A stretch of DNA of 64,000 nt from Phil1 sp040767925 (GCA_040767925.1 JAXGNN010000003.1:186001-250000), one strand, 5' to 3'; counted from the first letter of the stretch, positions 45,029 to 54,490 are shown. Numbers and translations are program-made. The notes: generated by a model from the letters alone, not told the origin.

Positions 45029-46129
45029 CTAAAGGCTGAACAGCCTTCCGGGCGATTGCTTAATTATTCCCGAAAACTCCAGCGCTGTCAAGGTTGAATT
45101 TAGGAGGGCCGCGGAAAACCCCGTGAGCTCGCAAAGCTCGTCGAAGTTCCTCTCCCCGGCGCAAAGCAGGCGGTAAACCAATTCCTCCTCGTAGGAAAGC
45201 GCGGCCGTATCGAGCGAGGGCTTCTCCTGCCGCCGCCTGACGACGCCGTACTCCTCGAGGATGTCCTCGGCCGACTGGACGATTTTCGCCATGCCGCTGC
45301 GGATGAGGTTGTTCGCGCCCGCGCTCTTCAAATCGGTGATCCTGCCGGGTACGGCGAACACGTCCCGCCCCTGCTCGAGCGCGCAGTCCGCCGTGATGAG
45401 AGAACCGCTCTTCTCCCCCGCCTCCACCACGACCACGCCGCGCGAGAGGCCGCTGATGATGCGGTTGCGCATGGGGAAATGCATCGCCCGGGGCTCCGTG
45501 CCCGGCATATATTCCGAAACGACCGCGCCGCGCTCCACGATTTTATCGTAGACCGCGCGGTTCGAATCGGGATAGACGACGTCCGGGCCGCTCCCGAGGA
45601 CCGCGATGGTCGGATACGCGTTGTTCTCCGCCGCGAGCGCGCCCTCGGCCGAGGCGCAGTCGATGCCGTAAGCAAGGCCGCTGACGACGCAGGCGCCGCT
45701 TTCGGCAAGCTCCCGCGAAAGCTCGAGGGCGACGCGCCTGCCGTATTCCGAGGGCTCCCGCGTGCCGACCATGGCGACGGGCAGCCGCAACTGCGGATAG
45801 AGCGTGCCCCTATAATAGATGACCGCGGGCGGGTCGTAGATCTCCCGCAGCAGCTCCGGGTATTCGCGGGAGGCGAGCGTCGCCGCCGAAACGCCGAGCT
45901 CGTCGAGCCGCGCGAGGCACCGGTCGATGTAGCGCTCGCTCGCGCGCTTCTTCATCAACTCCGCCGCCTCGCCCTTCATGTGCTCGTGGAGCTCCCCCTT
46001 CGCCGCCGCGTCGAAGAGTGCCTTGGGGTCGTTGCCGTAGGCTTCGAGCAGCTTCCGCGAGCGCGCGGCGCCCGGGCCGTTGGCGATGCCCAGCCAGAAA
46101 AGATAGCGTTCCTTCTCGTTCAGCTTCAT
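45029..46129 (-). CDS. dprA: DNA-processing protein DprA
   Basis: The 366-residue protein loads RecA on incoming single-stranded DNA during transformation. An N-terminal helical domain is followed by the Rossmann domain (AMVGTREPSEYGRRVALELSRELAESGACVVSGLAYGID, split here for description) and GLSRGVVVVEAGEKSGSLITA. A C-terminal winged helix is near 310-366. The ATG at 46129 overlaps the comM stop by four bases; an ATG 15 bases earlier lies inside comM. The comM-dprA-topA order is conserved. Full competence machinery is not visible in the window. Confidence 0.95.
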   Translation of the reverse strand: MKLNEKERYLFWLGIANGPGAARSRKLLEAYGNDPKALFDAAAKGELHEHMKGEAAELMKKRASERYIDRCLARLDELGVSAATLASREYPELLREIYDPPAVIYYRGTLYPQLRLPVAMVGTREPSEYGRRVALELSRELAESGACVVSGLAYGIDCASAEGALAAENNAYPTIAVLGSGPDVVYPDSNRAVYDKIVERGAVVSEYMPGTEPRAMHFPMRNRIISGLSRGVVVVEAGEKSGSLITADCALEQGRDVFAVPGRITDLKSAGANNLIRSGMAKIVQSAEDILEEYGVVRRRQEKPSLDTAALSYEEELVYRLLCAGERNFDELCELTGFSAALLNSTLTALEFSGIIKQSPGRLFSL

Positions 46130-47661
46130 TTGAGCGCACCCCAATATTTGCTCTCGAGGCTCCTGTACTGGATCGCCTCGGCGACGTGCGCGGGGAGGAT
46201 CTCCTCCTGGCCGTCGAGGTCGGCGATGGTGCGGGATACCTTCAAAATGCGCGTATACGCCCGCGCGCTGAGCTTGAGGGCCGTAAACGCCTTCTTCAAA
46301 AGCGCCTCCGCCTCCGGCGTCAGCGCGCAGTAAACGCCCGTCATGCGGTTGGTGAGCTGCGCGTTGAAAAGGATCCCCTCATTCTTGTATCTTCTCGCCT
46401 GCAGCGCCCTCGCGGCGTTGACGCGCGCGCGGATCGTTTCAGACTTTTCGCCCGCGCCGCGCCCCGCGATGTCCGCGTAGCCCACCTCGCCCATCTCCAC
46501 GTGGATGTCGATGCGATCGAGCATCGGAGCGCTGATTTTGTTCCGGTAGCGCAATATCTGCTGCGCCGTGCAGCGGCAGGGCGTGACGCGGGAGCCGAAG
46601 TTGCCGCACGGGCACGGGTTCATCGCGGCGACGAGCATGAAGTCCGCGGGATAGGTCGAGCGCGCGGAAGCGCGCGTAATGGTCACAAAGCCGTCCTCAA
46701 GCGGCTGGCGCAGCGCCTCGAGCACATCCTTCTGGAATTCCGGAAACTCGTCGAGGAAGAGCACGCCGTAGTGCGCGAGGCTGATTTCGCCCGGCAGCGC
46801 CTTCTGCCCGCCGCCGATGAGCGACGCGCCCGAGGCGGAGTGGTGCGGCGCGCGGAAGGGTCGCTCGGACACCATGCCGTCCTTGCCCTTGAGCGCGCCC
46901 GTCACGGAGTGGATTTTCGTGATTTCAAGCGCCTCCTCGAAACTCAGCTCCGGCAGTATGGAGGGGATGCTCCTCGCGAGCATGGTCTTGCCCGAGCCGG
47001 GGGTGCCCACGAGCAGCAGGTTATGTCCGCCCGCCACGGCGATTTCCGCCGCGCGCTTGGCGCCCTGCTGGCCCTTGATGTCGGAAAAATCCGAGGCGTA
47101 TATGATTTTCGCCCGGTCCCATTTGCGGGAGGGATAAACCTCCAGCGGCTCGCCGCCCTTGAGCATGGCGGCGAGCGCGGCGAGGCTCTTCGCGGGGACG
47201 ACGCGCACCCCCTCGATATACGAAGCCTCGGCCGCATTCTCCAGAGGAAGCGCTACCGAGGCGACATGCTCTTTATACGCGCCGATGACCATCGGCAATA
47301 TGCCCGCCACGGGACGGACGCTTCCGTCGAGCGCGAGCTCGCCGAGGAACATATATCCCTCCGTCGCGCGCTGCTCGACCTGCCCCGTCGCGGCGAGTAT
47401 GCCGACGGCGATGGGCAGATCGTAAACGGAGCCTTCCTTTCGCATGTCGGCCGGCGCGAGGTTGACAGTGACGCGCCCCGTGGGGTAGGTGAAGCCGCTG
47501 TTGCGGATGGCGGAGTGCACGCGCTCCCTGCTCTCTCGCACGGCGGCGTCCGGCAGGCCCACCAGCTCGAAGGCCGGGAAGCTCCCGCCGGAATCGACCT
47601 CGACGGTCACGAGGAAGCCCTCGAGCCCCATGAGGCCGTAGCTCGTGATGCGCGAAAGCAT
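46126..47661 (-). CDS. comM: ComM/YifB family Mg-chelatase-like ATPase
   Basis: The 511-residue AAA+ protein has an N-terminal Lon-protease-like domain (MLSRITSYGLMGLEGFLVTVEVD, GLPDAAVRESRERV). Walker A is GTPGSGKTMLARS, Walker B is LFLDEFPEF, and a cysteine cluster PCPCGNFGSRVTPCRC follows. In other bacteria ComM is a branch-migration helicase that aids integration of transforming DNA. The start at 47661 has GGAGG seven bases upstream. It overlaps dprA by ATGA, suggesting a common role in DNA uptake processing. Confidence 0.94.
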   Translation of the reverse strand: MLSRITSYGLMGLEGFLVTVEVDSGGSFPAFELVGLPDAAVRESRERVHSAIRNSGFTYPTGRVTVNLAPADMRKEGSVYDLPIAVGILAATGQVEQRATEGYMFLGELALDGSVRPVAGILPMVIGAYKEHVASVALPLENAAEASYIEGVRVVPAKSLAALAAMLKGGEPLEVYPSRKWDRAKIIYASDFSDIKGQQGAKRAAEIAVAGGHNLLLVGTPGSGKTMLARSIPSILPELSFEEALEITKIHSVTGALKGKDGMVSERPFRAPHHSASGASLIGGGQKALPGEISLAHYGVLFLDEFPEFQKDVLEALRQPLEDGFVTITRASARSTYPADFMLVAAMNPCPCGNFGSRVTPCRCTAQQILRYRNKISAPMLDRIDIHVEMGEVGYADIAGRGAGEKSETIRARVNAARALQARRYKNEGILFNAQLTNRMTGVYCALTPEAEALLKKAFTALKLSARAYTRILKVSRTIADLDGQEEILPAHVAEAIQYRSLESKYWGALK

Positions 47662-47685
47662 AGGCTGTCCTCCGCTCATGTTTTT

Positions 47686-47759
47686 GTCGTTTTATCGTTA
47701 TTATCGCTTTATCGCTTTATCGCCTTATCGCTTTATCGCCTTATCGCTCTGTCGCTTTT
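47686..47759. repeat. short-period repeat of TATCGCTTT/TATCGCCTT units
   Basis: About eight units of 8-9 bases (TTATCGCTTTATCGCCTTATCG and so on) fill the space between the gtrA stop and the comM ribosome binding site. On the coding (minus) strand the unit is GCGATAAAG/GCGATAAGG, as in the other purine-rich repeats here. Confidence 0.85.
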
Positions 47760-47769
47760 CGCTTCGCCG

Positions 47770-48255
47770 TTACCGGCTTTCCGGTTCTTCCCCCTCGGGC
47801 GCTTTCTCCGTTTCGGCCCCGTCCCCGTCCGCGGGGGTTTTGGCAATGCCAGCCTTTTCCCTGTTGAACACGAAGAGCTTGTTGCCCGCGAAATTCACGA
47901 CGGCGGAGCTAAGGGAGGCGGCCGCCTTGTTGACGAGCTCGTACGGCACGTGGAGCACATCCTTGAAGAGCGCGAGCACCCCGACCGACACGGCGTAGGA
48001 AACGAGGTTCACGGCGACGAACAGCACCATCTCCCGCGCGCTCCTTCGCTGCTCCTTTTTGAAAGTCCACAGCGTATTCCAGACATAGCTGTTGACGATG
48101 CCCGCCGCGTAGGAAATGGTCTGCGCGAGCACGAAGTTCATTCCGGCAAGCTCGGTGAGCAGGAAATACACGCCGAAGTCCACGGCGGTGTTGAGCACGC
48201 CCACGATGTTGAATTTGACGAACTGCCAGAAGGTATCGATTGTCTCTTTTTTCAT
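47770..48255 (-). CDS. GtrA-like membrane protein
   Basis: The 161-residue protein has four predicted membrane helices and the GtrA-family start FWQFVKFNIVGVLNTAVDFGVYFLL. The motif SYVWNTLWTFK and the last helix with NFAGNKLFVF are typical. GtrA proteins help move polyprenyl-linked sugars or partner with glycosyltransferases. The C-terminal 25 residues are acidic and low in complexity. It follows the large GT-C protein by 52 bases, so the two probably act together in cell-surface glycosylation. Confidence 0.88.
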   Translation of the reverse strand: MKKETIDTFWQFVKFNIVGVLNTAVDFGVYFLLTELAGMNFVLAQTISYAAGIVNSYVWNTLWTFKKEQRRSAREMVLFVAVNLVSYAVSVGVLALFKDVLHVPYELVNKAAASLSSAVVNFAGNKLFVFNREKAGIAKTPADGDGAETEKAPEGEEPESR

Positions 48256-48307
48256 TTTACCCTAAAATCTTCTTTCGTCAATATCCGCGAAAAATCGCCG
48301 CCCGCCG

Positions 48308-51300
48308 TCAGTAGCCCATGAAGGTCCAGCTCGGCAGCCACTCGAGCAGCCGCACATACCCGCGCGGGACGACGACGCCCGTGAGCGCCGGATAGAACAG
48401 CGCGAACAGCAGCACGGCCGCGCCCATCCAGATCCACTTCGCCTTCGCCCAGGCGGGATTCTCCTCCTCCTTATGCCGGAGCAAAAGGGCGGAGATGAGG
48501 ATGATGAAGGGCACGCTCGCGAAGTAATGATAGATGAACGTGCAGCGCGTGACGAGCACCCAGGGCACAAACTCCGCGAGCAGCGCCACGAAGAGCACGA
48601 ACCAGCTCGCGTTCGGCCTCAGCTTCCCGCGGATGAGCTTGATGAGCACCATCGCCGAGACGACGCAGCAGATCCACCACACCGCCGGGTTGCCCAAAGC
48701 GGATATGGTGCCGATGCTCCCCTCCGGCACGTCGTAATTGACGTAATACCACATGGGCCGCACGATGAGGGGCCACTGCCACCAGGGGGACTGGTACGGG
48801 TGCGTCGCCGTCAGCGTGCTGTGGTAGTTGAACATGAACTTCTGCACGCCCCAGATGCCCTTGAGGTCGTAGGGCGCCTCAGAGAGCACGTAGGGCAGGT
48901 AGGAGAGCAGGTAGATCATTACGGGGACGGCGATGAAGAACACCACGCACCAGAGGAGCGTCGTGACGGCGTTTCGCCAGAAGGGCGCGACCGCGCGGCG
49001 AAGCGGCTCGTCCTCGCTGTCCCTGAAGCGCAGGTACTCCTGATAGCGCCTGTAAAGCGAGGTAAAGAGCAGCACCGCGAGGCCGCCGCCCGCGTAGATG
49101 CAGATCCACTTGCTCGCCGCGCCGAGGCCGAAGAACAGCCCCGCGAGCGCGAGGGGGCGCAGCGTCTTGTTGATCCCGTCGGCGTGGAAGTTCATGACAT
49201 AATACTGGTACATGTAGTAGAACATCAGTATGATGAAGAACACGCCGTACACGTCTATGGTCGCGATGCGCGTCTGCGCATAGTGCATGAAGTCGAAGGC
49301 GAAGAGCACCGACACGAGCAGCGCGTACTCGCTGTTCTTAAACAGGCGTTTGCCGAACGCGTAGAGGATGGGCACCATGGCGATGCCGAAGAGCGCCCCC
49401 ACGACGCGCCAGCCGAGCGGGTTCATGCCGAAAACGGCGATGCCCAGCATGATGAACACCTTGCCCAGCGGCGGGTGGGAATTTTCATAGGGCTTGATGC
49501 CGTGGAGGTGCTCGTAGGCCGTGCGCGCGTGGTACAGTTCGTCGAAATACATGCCGTACATGTAGGAGCTATGCGCGGGCACCTCCTCCGGCTCGTCGAA
49601 GAGCGCCTCGGCGCCCGACGAGGCCGTTGCGGGGATGTAGTTCCCGTCGTCGTCGAAGAGGGCGATCTCGTTGAACCACACCTGCCCCAGCGTGACCCTG
49701 AGCGTGAGGGTTGAGGCCGTCATGTCCCCGCCGATGCTCTTCCAGCGGAACATGTCCCCGTTGTCCTCCTCGTAGGTGAGGGTTTTGCCGTCGCCCGCGG
49801 CGATTTCGATCGTGCCCGTATACAGCCCGCCGTACACGCGGATATCCTTGATGTGGGTCTTGCTCCCAATGGTGATGGTGACGGAGTCCCCGCTCGCGCC
49901 GATCCAATAGCTTTCGGGGGCGACGGTCGTGCCGAGGTTCAGGAGCGCGACGACGCCGTAGACGAGCGTCAGCGCGATGACGTAGAGCCTGTCCCGCCTC
50001 GTGTAGCGGAGCTTCGGATCGACGGGATCGGGCAGCCCTTCGGGGATTTCGCGCGCGAGCTTGCGCTCCGCGAACGCGGGACGCTTGACGCGCATAAAGA
50101 CGATATCGCAAGAGACGTAGGTCAGGTACGCGAACGCGCCGATGTTCAACAAAGACCCGGCCGCCGTGATGACGTCGTAAATGATGCCGCGCGCATCCTG
50201 GTTGCTGACGATCACGAACGCCATCATGGCGTTGAACAGCGCGGAGCAGGTCATGGCGAGGAACGCGCCGACGAGCCGCTTGTCGCGGTAGCGGACGAAG
50301 GCGACGAGCAGCAGCAGCAGCGCCGGGAAGAGATAGCGCTCGTGCATGTACTGGCCGAGCGTGAAGAGCGCGGCGATCAGCCACGCGCAGCTCAAGGTGA
50401 GCGCGTGTTTTTCGCGCTTCCGGCCGTAAATATAGAGGATCGCCGCGAAAACGACCGAGATGGCGATGAATATGCTGCCCCACATGCCGTAGGTGAGGCC
50501 GAGGAAAACCGTGTCGATCCCCTTCCAGTTGCCGCCGAGGAGCGCCATGAGGTTGAATGCCTCGATGCTGGCGTAGGGGTAGCTCGTGGCGGTGCCGAGT
50601 ATCTTCTCGAGGAACCACAGCGGCTGCTGCCCGTTTCGGAAGGGCAGAGACAGCGCGAAGATCGCCGCGCACGCCAAAAGCACCGCAGCGACGGTGCGGA
50701 TGAGGCCCTTTACGAAGCCGCGATCCTTGATGTGGCAGAAGTACGCCACGGCGAGCAGCGGGCCCGCCATCAGCGCCTGCGGCTTGGTCACGATCGCGAC
50801 GCCGTAGACGAGCCCCGCGAGGATCAGCCTGTCCTCGAGAAAGAGCCAGAGGACGGCGAGGAGCAGCAGCGTCAAGATCTGGTCGATCTGCCCCCAGCCG
50901 CCGGAAATGAAAGCCATGAGCGGATTGAAGGCGACGAAGCCCGCGAGCACGAGGGGCAGCCTCCCCGCGCGCGGCTCGTGCGTTTCGCGGCTCTCGCCCG
51001 CCCTTTTCGCGATGCGGTAGACGAAGTACGCCGCGAGCAGGTCGGCGACGATGCCGGGCATCTTGATGAGCAGCGCGTAGCCCGCCGTGCCGTAGGTCAT
51101 GCCGAAGGCGCGGCCAAGCCGCCCCAGGAGCCAGAGCACGTACATATAACCCGGCGGATAGTCGGCGAACATGCCCGAGGTATAGAAGTTGGAGAAGCCG
51201 CCGTCCTGCGCGAGGTTATACGCCCACGCCATGAAGCAGTTGATGTCCGTCGGATGCCCGAAAAAGACGATCGAGAGCACCGAGCGGAGCACCAGCGCCG

Positions 51301-52054
51301 CGGCGAGCAGTATGGCGAGCCAGGCCGCGTCGCTCAGGCCCGGGCGGGATAGATCAAGGGTGTTGTCCGTTTCAATGTAGCGGCGCAAGACGATGACGGA
51401 CGCGAGCGCGGTGACGAGCAGCGCGAGCATCATGTAGCCCATGCCGGGAAAATCGTTCACATCCTCGCCGTCGCTCTCGTCCTCCGTGCTGGCGATGGAG
51501 AAATCGACCGCGTCGCCCGAGAAGGAGGCGAGCTTTTCCATATTCACGTCGTCGAACCACGCGCCGCCCTCGGAGAGCGCGCCGTAGCCGCCCACGCGCA
51601 CGCAGACCGTCAGTTCCTTCTGCCCCTTGGCGGTCTTGCCGACGAGCTCGAGGGTCGTCCAGCCCTCGGACGTGCCGAAGACGCCCGCGCTCTTTGCAAG
51701 CGACCCGACGACCGACAGGTTCGCCCCCGCGCCGCCCGCGATATCCTCCGTTTTGACGCGGCAGGTCAGCTTATAGTAGGAATTGGCCTTGACTTTGACG
51801 GTTTGGCAGACGCGGGCGTCGTTCCCGCCCGGCCCTGCGAAGAGATAGACCGCGTTGTTTCCCTCCTCGGCCTCCACCCGCGCGAAGCCGAGCGCTTCTT
51901 CTGTGAACCAGGCCTCGTAGAACCATTCCTCGGGGAGGCCGTCTTTCGCAACCTCGTCGAAACCGCCGTTTTGAAGCAGTCCTGTGTCCGCGAGCGCGAA
52001 AGCCGCCGTAAGCGCGACGGCCAACGCGAGCGCGAAGGGGAGCAATCTTTTCAT
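48308..52054 (-). CDS. giant membrane protein with two GT-C glycosyltransferase halves and lectin-like domains
   Basis: The 1248-residue protein starts with a signal peptide (1-22) and a carbohydrate-binding-like beta domain (about 23-175, LLQNGGFDEVAKDGLPEEWF to GGAWFDDVNME). A membrane helix near 207-224 leads to a first multi-pass half (about 240-690) with Asp270 in HPTDINCFMAW and YPPGYMYVLWLLG. A second extracellular beta domain spans about 720-815. The second multi-pass half is PMT/GT39-like, with the Asp-Glu pair near 841 in MYFDELYHARTAYEHLHG and SHPPLGK. Both halves look like dolichyl/polyprenyl-phosphate-sugar-dependent enzymes. The substrate is unknown. The gene sits between yraN and gtrA. 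Confidence 0.85.
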   Translation of the reverse strand: MKRLLPFALALAVALTAAFALADTGLLQNGGFDEVAKDGLPEEWFYEAWFTEEALGFARVEAEEGNNAVYLFAGPGGNDARVCQTVKVKANSYYKLTCRVKTEDIAGGAGANLSVVGSLAKSAGVFGTSEGWTTLELVGKTAKGQKELTVCVRVGGYGALSEGGAWFDDVNMEKLASFSGDAVDFSIASTEDESDGEDVNDFPGMGYMMLALLVTALASVIVLRRYIETDNTLDLSRPGLSDAAWLAILLAAALVLRSVLSIVFFGHPTDINCFMAWAYNLAQDGGFSNFYTSGMFADYPPGYMYVLWLLGRLGRAFGMTYGTAGYALLIKMPGIVADLLAAYFVYRIAKRAGESRETHEPRAGRLPLVLAGFVAFNPLMAFISGGWGQIDQILTLLLLAVLWLFLEDRLILAGLVYGVAIVTKPQALMAGPLLAVAYFCHIKDRGFVKGLIRTVAAVLLACAAIFALSLPFRNGQQPLWFLEKILGTATSYPYASIEAFNLMALLGGNWKGIDTVFLGLTYGMWGSIFIAISVVFAAILYIYGRKREKHALTLSCAWLIAALFTLGQYMHERYLFPALLLLLVAFVRYRDKRLVGAFLAMTCSALFNAMMAFVIVSNQDARGIIYDVITAAGSLLNIGAFAYLTYVSCDIVFMRVKRPAFAERKLAREIPEGLPDPVDPKLRYTRRDRLYVIALTLVYGVVALLNLGTTVAPESYWIGASGDSVTITIGSKTHIKDIRVYGGLYTGTIEIAAGDGKTLTYEEDNGDMFRWKSIGGDMTASTLTLRVTLGQVWFNEIALFDDDGNYIPATASSGAEALFDEPEEVPAHSSYMYGMYFDELYHARTAYEHLHGIKPYENSHPPLGKVFIMLGIAVFGMNPLGWRVVGALFGIAMVPILYAFGKRLFKNSEYALLVSVLFAFDFMHYAQTRIATIDVYGVFFIILMFYYMYQYYVMNFHADGINKTLRPLALAGLFFGLGAASKWICIYAGGGLAVLLFTSLYRRYQEYLRFRDSEDEPLRRAVAPFWRNAVTTLLWCVVFFIAVPVMIYLLSYLPYVLSEAPYDLKGIWGVQKFMFNYHSTLTATHPYQSPWWQWPLIVRPMWYYVNYDVPEGSIGTISALGNPAVWWICCVVSAMVLIKLIRGKLRPNASWFVLFVALLAEFVPWVLVTRCTFIYHYFASVPFIILISALLLRHKEEENPAWAKAKWIWMGAAVLLFALFYPALTGVVVPRGYVRLLEWLPSWTFMGY

Positions 52055-52140
52055 GTTCGCCTCTGCAATCGATTTTCGTCAGTGCTACTAGGATACCATA
52101 TTTCTCCGGTTTTCTCATCCCGGTGCCAAATTATTAACAA

Positions 52141-52491
52141 TTATACCTGAAATGCGTTCTCGATATGCGTCACCTGAAGCGAGGGCAGCGCCACCTCGGC
52201 GACGTCGAAGCGAAGGCTCGCCTCGAGGATGCCGTTTTCGGCGGCGTACGCCGTGGCCGCCTTGAGGAGATTCCGCTGTTTTGCTTTGGTGACGGCCTCC
52301 CGCCCGAGCCCGAAGCGTTCGGACGAGCGCGCTTTGACCTCGACGAACACCGTCGTTTCGCCATCCCGCATGACGAGGTCGATTTCGCAACGCTGCGCCC
52401 GATAGTTGCGCGCGAGGAGAACGAAGCCCTTCCCTTCAAGATAGCCGAGCGCCGCGCGTTCCCCCGCCTCCCCGCTCCCGCGCCTGTTCAT
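52141..52491 (-). CDS. UPF0102 protein YraN (endonuclease-like fold)
   Basis: The 116-residue protein has the UPF0102 signature GERAALGYLEGKGFVLLARNYR, the acids in CEIDLVMRDGETTVFVEVKAR, and the later TKAKQRNLL. These form the E-x-D...E-x-K pattern of restriction-endonuclease-like folds. The function is not established. It overlaps rnhB by four bases. In many Bacillota it is followed by comM, but here two glycosylation genes stand between. Confidence 0.92.
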   Translation of the reverse strand: MNRRGSGEAGERAALGYLEGKGFVLLARNYRAQRCEIDLVMRDGETTVFVEVKARSSERFGLGREAVTKAKQRNLLKAATAYAAENGILEASLRFDVAEVALPSLQVTHIENAFQV

Positions 52492-53120
52492 GTGCCCTCC
52501 AGAATGCCGGAAATAAAGCTTTTCCGGTGCAGCGGACAGGGCCCGTATTCCCTTAACGCCGCGATGTGCCGCGCGGTGCCGTAGCCCTTATTCTGATCGA
52601 AGCCGTACTGCGGGTATTGTTCATGCATGCGTATCATATACGCATCCCGCTCGACCTTGGCCACGATGGAGGCCGCGGCGATGAGGTAACACAGCGCGTC
52701 CCCGTGGACGATGGGGTGCTGCCGCGCGGGGATGTCGAGCCCTTTCACGGCGTCGACGAGCACGTCGGAGCAGTCGAACCCCATCTCATGATACGCGAGG
52801 CGGAACGCCTTCTTCGTGGCGTTGAGTATGTTGATCTCGTCGATTTCGTCCTGAAAGACCCAGCCCACGCCGCAGGCGAGCGCCGTTTTCTTAATGACGG
52901 GCGCGAGCTTCTCCCGCCTGCCCGCGGCGACCTTTTTGGAGTCGTCGACGTATTCGATCACAGGCTCCGGCGGGAGCATCACGCACGCCGCGACGACCGG
53001 CCCCGCGAGGGGCCCTCGCCCGACTTCGTCCATGCCCGCGGGGAAACACCCGCGCGCCCAGAAGGCGCGCTCGGTTTCCGTCATGGCGAGAAGCCTTGCA
53101 GGCTCGTCCCCGCGCGCCAT
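52488..53120 (-). CDS. rnhB: ribonuclease HII
   Basis: The 210-residue RNase HII removes ribonucleotides and RNA primers from DNA. GMDEVGRGPLAGPVVAACVML carries the first Asp-Glu pair. DVLVDAVKGLDIP and YLIAAASIVAKVERDAYM give the other acids. The Shine-Dalgarno is formed by the last codons of rbgA, whose stop is one base upstream. The rbgA-rnhB order matches Bacillus. Confidence 0.96.
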   Translation of the reverse strand: MARGDEPARLLAMTETERAFWARGCFPAGMDEVGRGPLAGPVVAACVMLPPEPVIEYVDDSKKVAAGRREKLAPVIKKTALACGVGWVFQDEIDEINILNATKKAFRLAYHEMGFDCSDVLVDAVKGLDIPARQHPIVHGDALCYLIAAASIVAKVERDAYMIRMHEQYPQYGFDQNKGYGTARHIAALREYGPCPLHRKSFISGILEGT

Positions 53121-53121
53121 G

Positions 53122-53970
53122 TTATTTGCCCTCCGGCAGTTCGAGCGTGGCCTTGGCGATCTTCCCAGCGCGGAACTCGTCGAGCGCCACGCGCGCCGCG
53201 CGCTCCGTATCCAACGCGCCGCCCGAAAGGATGAAGCCCCGGCTCACGCAGACAGCCTTGAGCAGCTCCTGCGGCGCCATGCCGGGTTTGATCGCCTTAT
53301 AGCGCGCCGCGACATCGGCAGGGAAGAGCGCGTTGAGGTCGAAGAGCAGTTCGCCCGCGAGCTGCTCCGCGTCCATGATTTCATCGTTGATGGAGCCGAT
53401 GTAGGCGAGGTGCTTGGCGCACTCCGGGTCCTCAAGCTTGGGCCAGAGGAGGCCGGGCGTGTCCATCAGCTCGAGATAGGGGCCGATCTTCACCCACTGC
53501 TTGCCGCGCGTGACGCCGGGCTTATCCCCGACCTTCGCGCGGCTCTCGCCCGCGATGCGGTTGATGAACGTGGACTTGCCGACGTTCGGGATGCCCACCA
53601 CCATGGCGCGCACGGTTTTCATGACGCCCTTCTCGCGCATGTGCGCGACCTTTTCCGCCGCCGCGCGCTCGATGGCCTCGATGGCGGCCTTGCGCTTCGC
53701 GCCGCTGGTCGAGACGAAGTCCATGGCCGAAAGGCCCTCGCCGCGATAGTGCTCGATCCACGCCTTCGTCGCCGCGGGCGAGGCGAGGTCGCTTTTATTG
53801 AGGAGGACGACCCTTTTCTTGCCGGAAAACAGGCCCTCGAAATCCGGGTTGCGCGTGGCCCTCGGCGCGCGCGCGTCGATGAGCTCCACCACGACGTCTA
53901 TGAGCGCGAGGTTCTCGATGAGCATGCGTTTGGCTTTCGCCATATGGCCCGGATACCATTGAATCTGCAT
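53122..53970 (-). CDS. rbgA: ribosome biogenesis GTPase RbgA (YlqF)
   Basis: The 282-residue circularly permuted GTPase is needed for late 50S assembly. The order G4-G1-G3 is visible: LLNKSDLASP, then GIPNVGKSTFINRIAG, then DTPGLLWPK. The start MQIQWYPGHMAKAKRMLIENL is diagnostic. It follows rplS by 67 bases across a 10-bp hairpin, as in the Bacillus order. Confidence 0.97.
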   Translation of the reverse strand: MQIQWYPGHMAKAKRMLIENLALIDVVVELIDARAPRATRNPDFEGLFSGKKRVVLLNKSDLASPAATKAWIEHYRGEGLSAMDFVSTSGAKRKAAIEAIERAAAEKVAHMREKGVMKTVRAMVVGIPNVGKSTFINRIAGESRAKVGDKPGVTRGKQWVKIGPYLELMDTPGLLWPKLEDPECAKHLAYIGSINDEIMDAEQLAGELLFDLNALFPADVAARYKAIKPGMAPQELLKAVCVSRGFILSGGALDTERAARVALDEFRAGKIAKATLELPEGK

Positions 53971-53989
53971 GTGATCCCCCTTATTTGAT

Positions 53990-54024
53990 GAAAGCCCCCG
54001 GAGGCCGTGGCCGCGGGGGCTTTC
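53990..54024 (-). terminator. hairpin between rplS and rbgA, partial terminator
   Basis: A 10-bp stem GAAAGCCCCC/GGGGGCTTTC with a GC-rich loop is followed on the minus strand by ATC and A residues without a long T run. It could stabilise the rplS 3' end or partly attenuate transcription into rbgA. Confidence 0.5.
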
Positions 54025-54037
54025 ACATCGCTTCTCT

Positions 54038-54418
54038 TTATTTGTCGGATTTGTCGGATTTTTCAGATTTATCCACCATGCGCTCGACGATCTTGGCGGC
54101 CTTGCCGGAGCGGCTGCGCAGATAGTAGAGCTTGGCCCTGCGCACCTGCCCGTGGCGCACGACCTCGATGCGGCCGATGCGGGGGCTGTTGTAGGGGAAG
54201 GTCCTCTCCACGCCCACGCCGTAGGACATGCGGCGGACGGTGAAGGACTTGCGCACGCCGCCGCCCTGCACCTTGATGACGATGCCCTCGAAGTTCTGCA
54301 GCCTCTCGCGGCTGCCCTCGATGACCTTCACATACACGCGGACCAAATCGCCGATCTCAAGGCGCGGGAGGTCCGTGCGGAGCTGTTCCTTTTCAAGTTC
54401 CCGGATGATGTCTGCCAT
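54038..54418 (-). CDS. rplS: 50S ribosomal protein L19
   Basis: The 126-residue L19 lies at the 30S-50S interface. LEIGDLVRVYVKVIEGSRERLQNFEGIVI and RSRSGKAAKIVER match the family. The last residues, DKSEKSDKSDK, extend beyond the usual end and are encoded by near-identical 9-base units, the same repeat style as at 34513 and 47686. The start at 54418 has AGGAG six bases upstream; the open frame continues upstream over the promoter and is rejected. Confidence 0.97.
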   Translation of the reverse strand: MADIIRELEKEQLRTDLPRLEIGDLVRVYVKVIEGSRERLQNFEGIVIKVQGGGVRKSFTVRRMSYGVGVERTFPYNSPRIGRIEVVRHGQVRRAKLYYLRSRSGKAAKIVERMVDKSEKSDKSDK

Positions 54419-54490
54419 TGTATTCTCCTTCCTCGCAGACGTTCTTATGAGCCTTCCGCCCACATTGGACCGCCCGCTGTCACGACCGCC

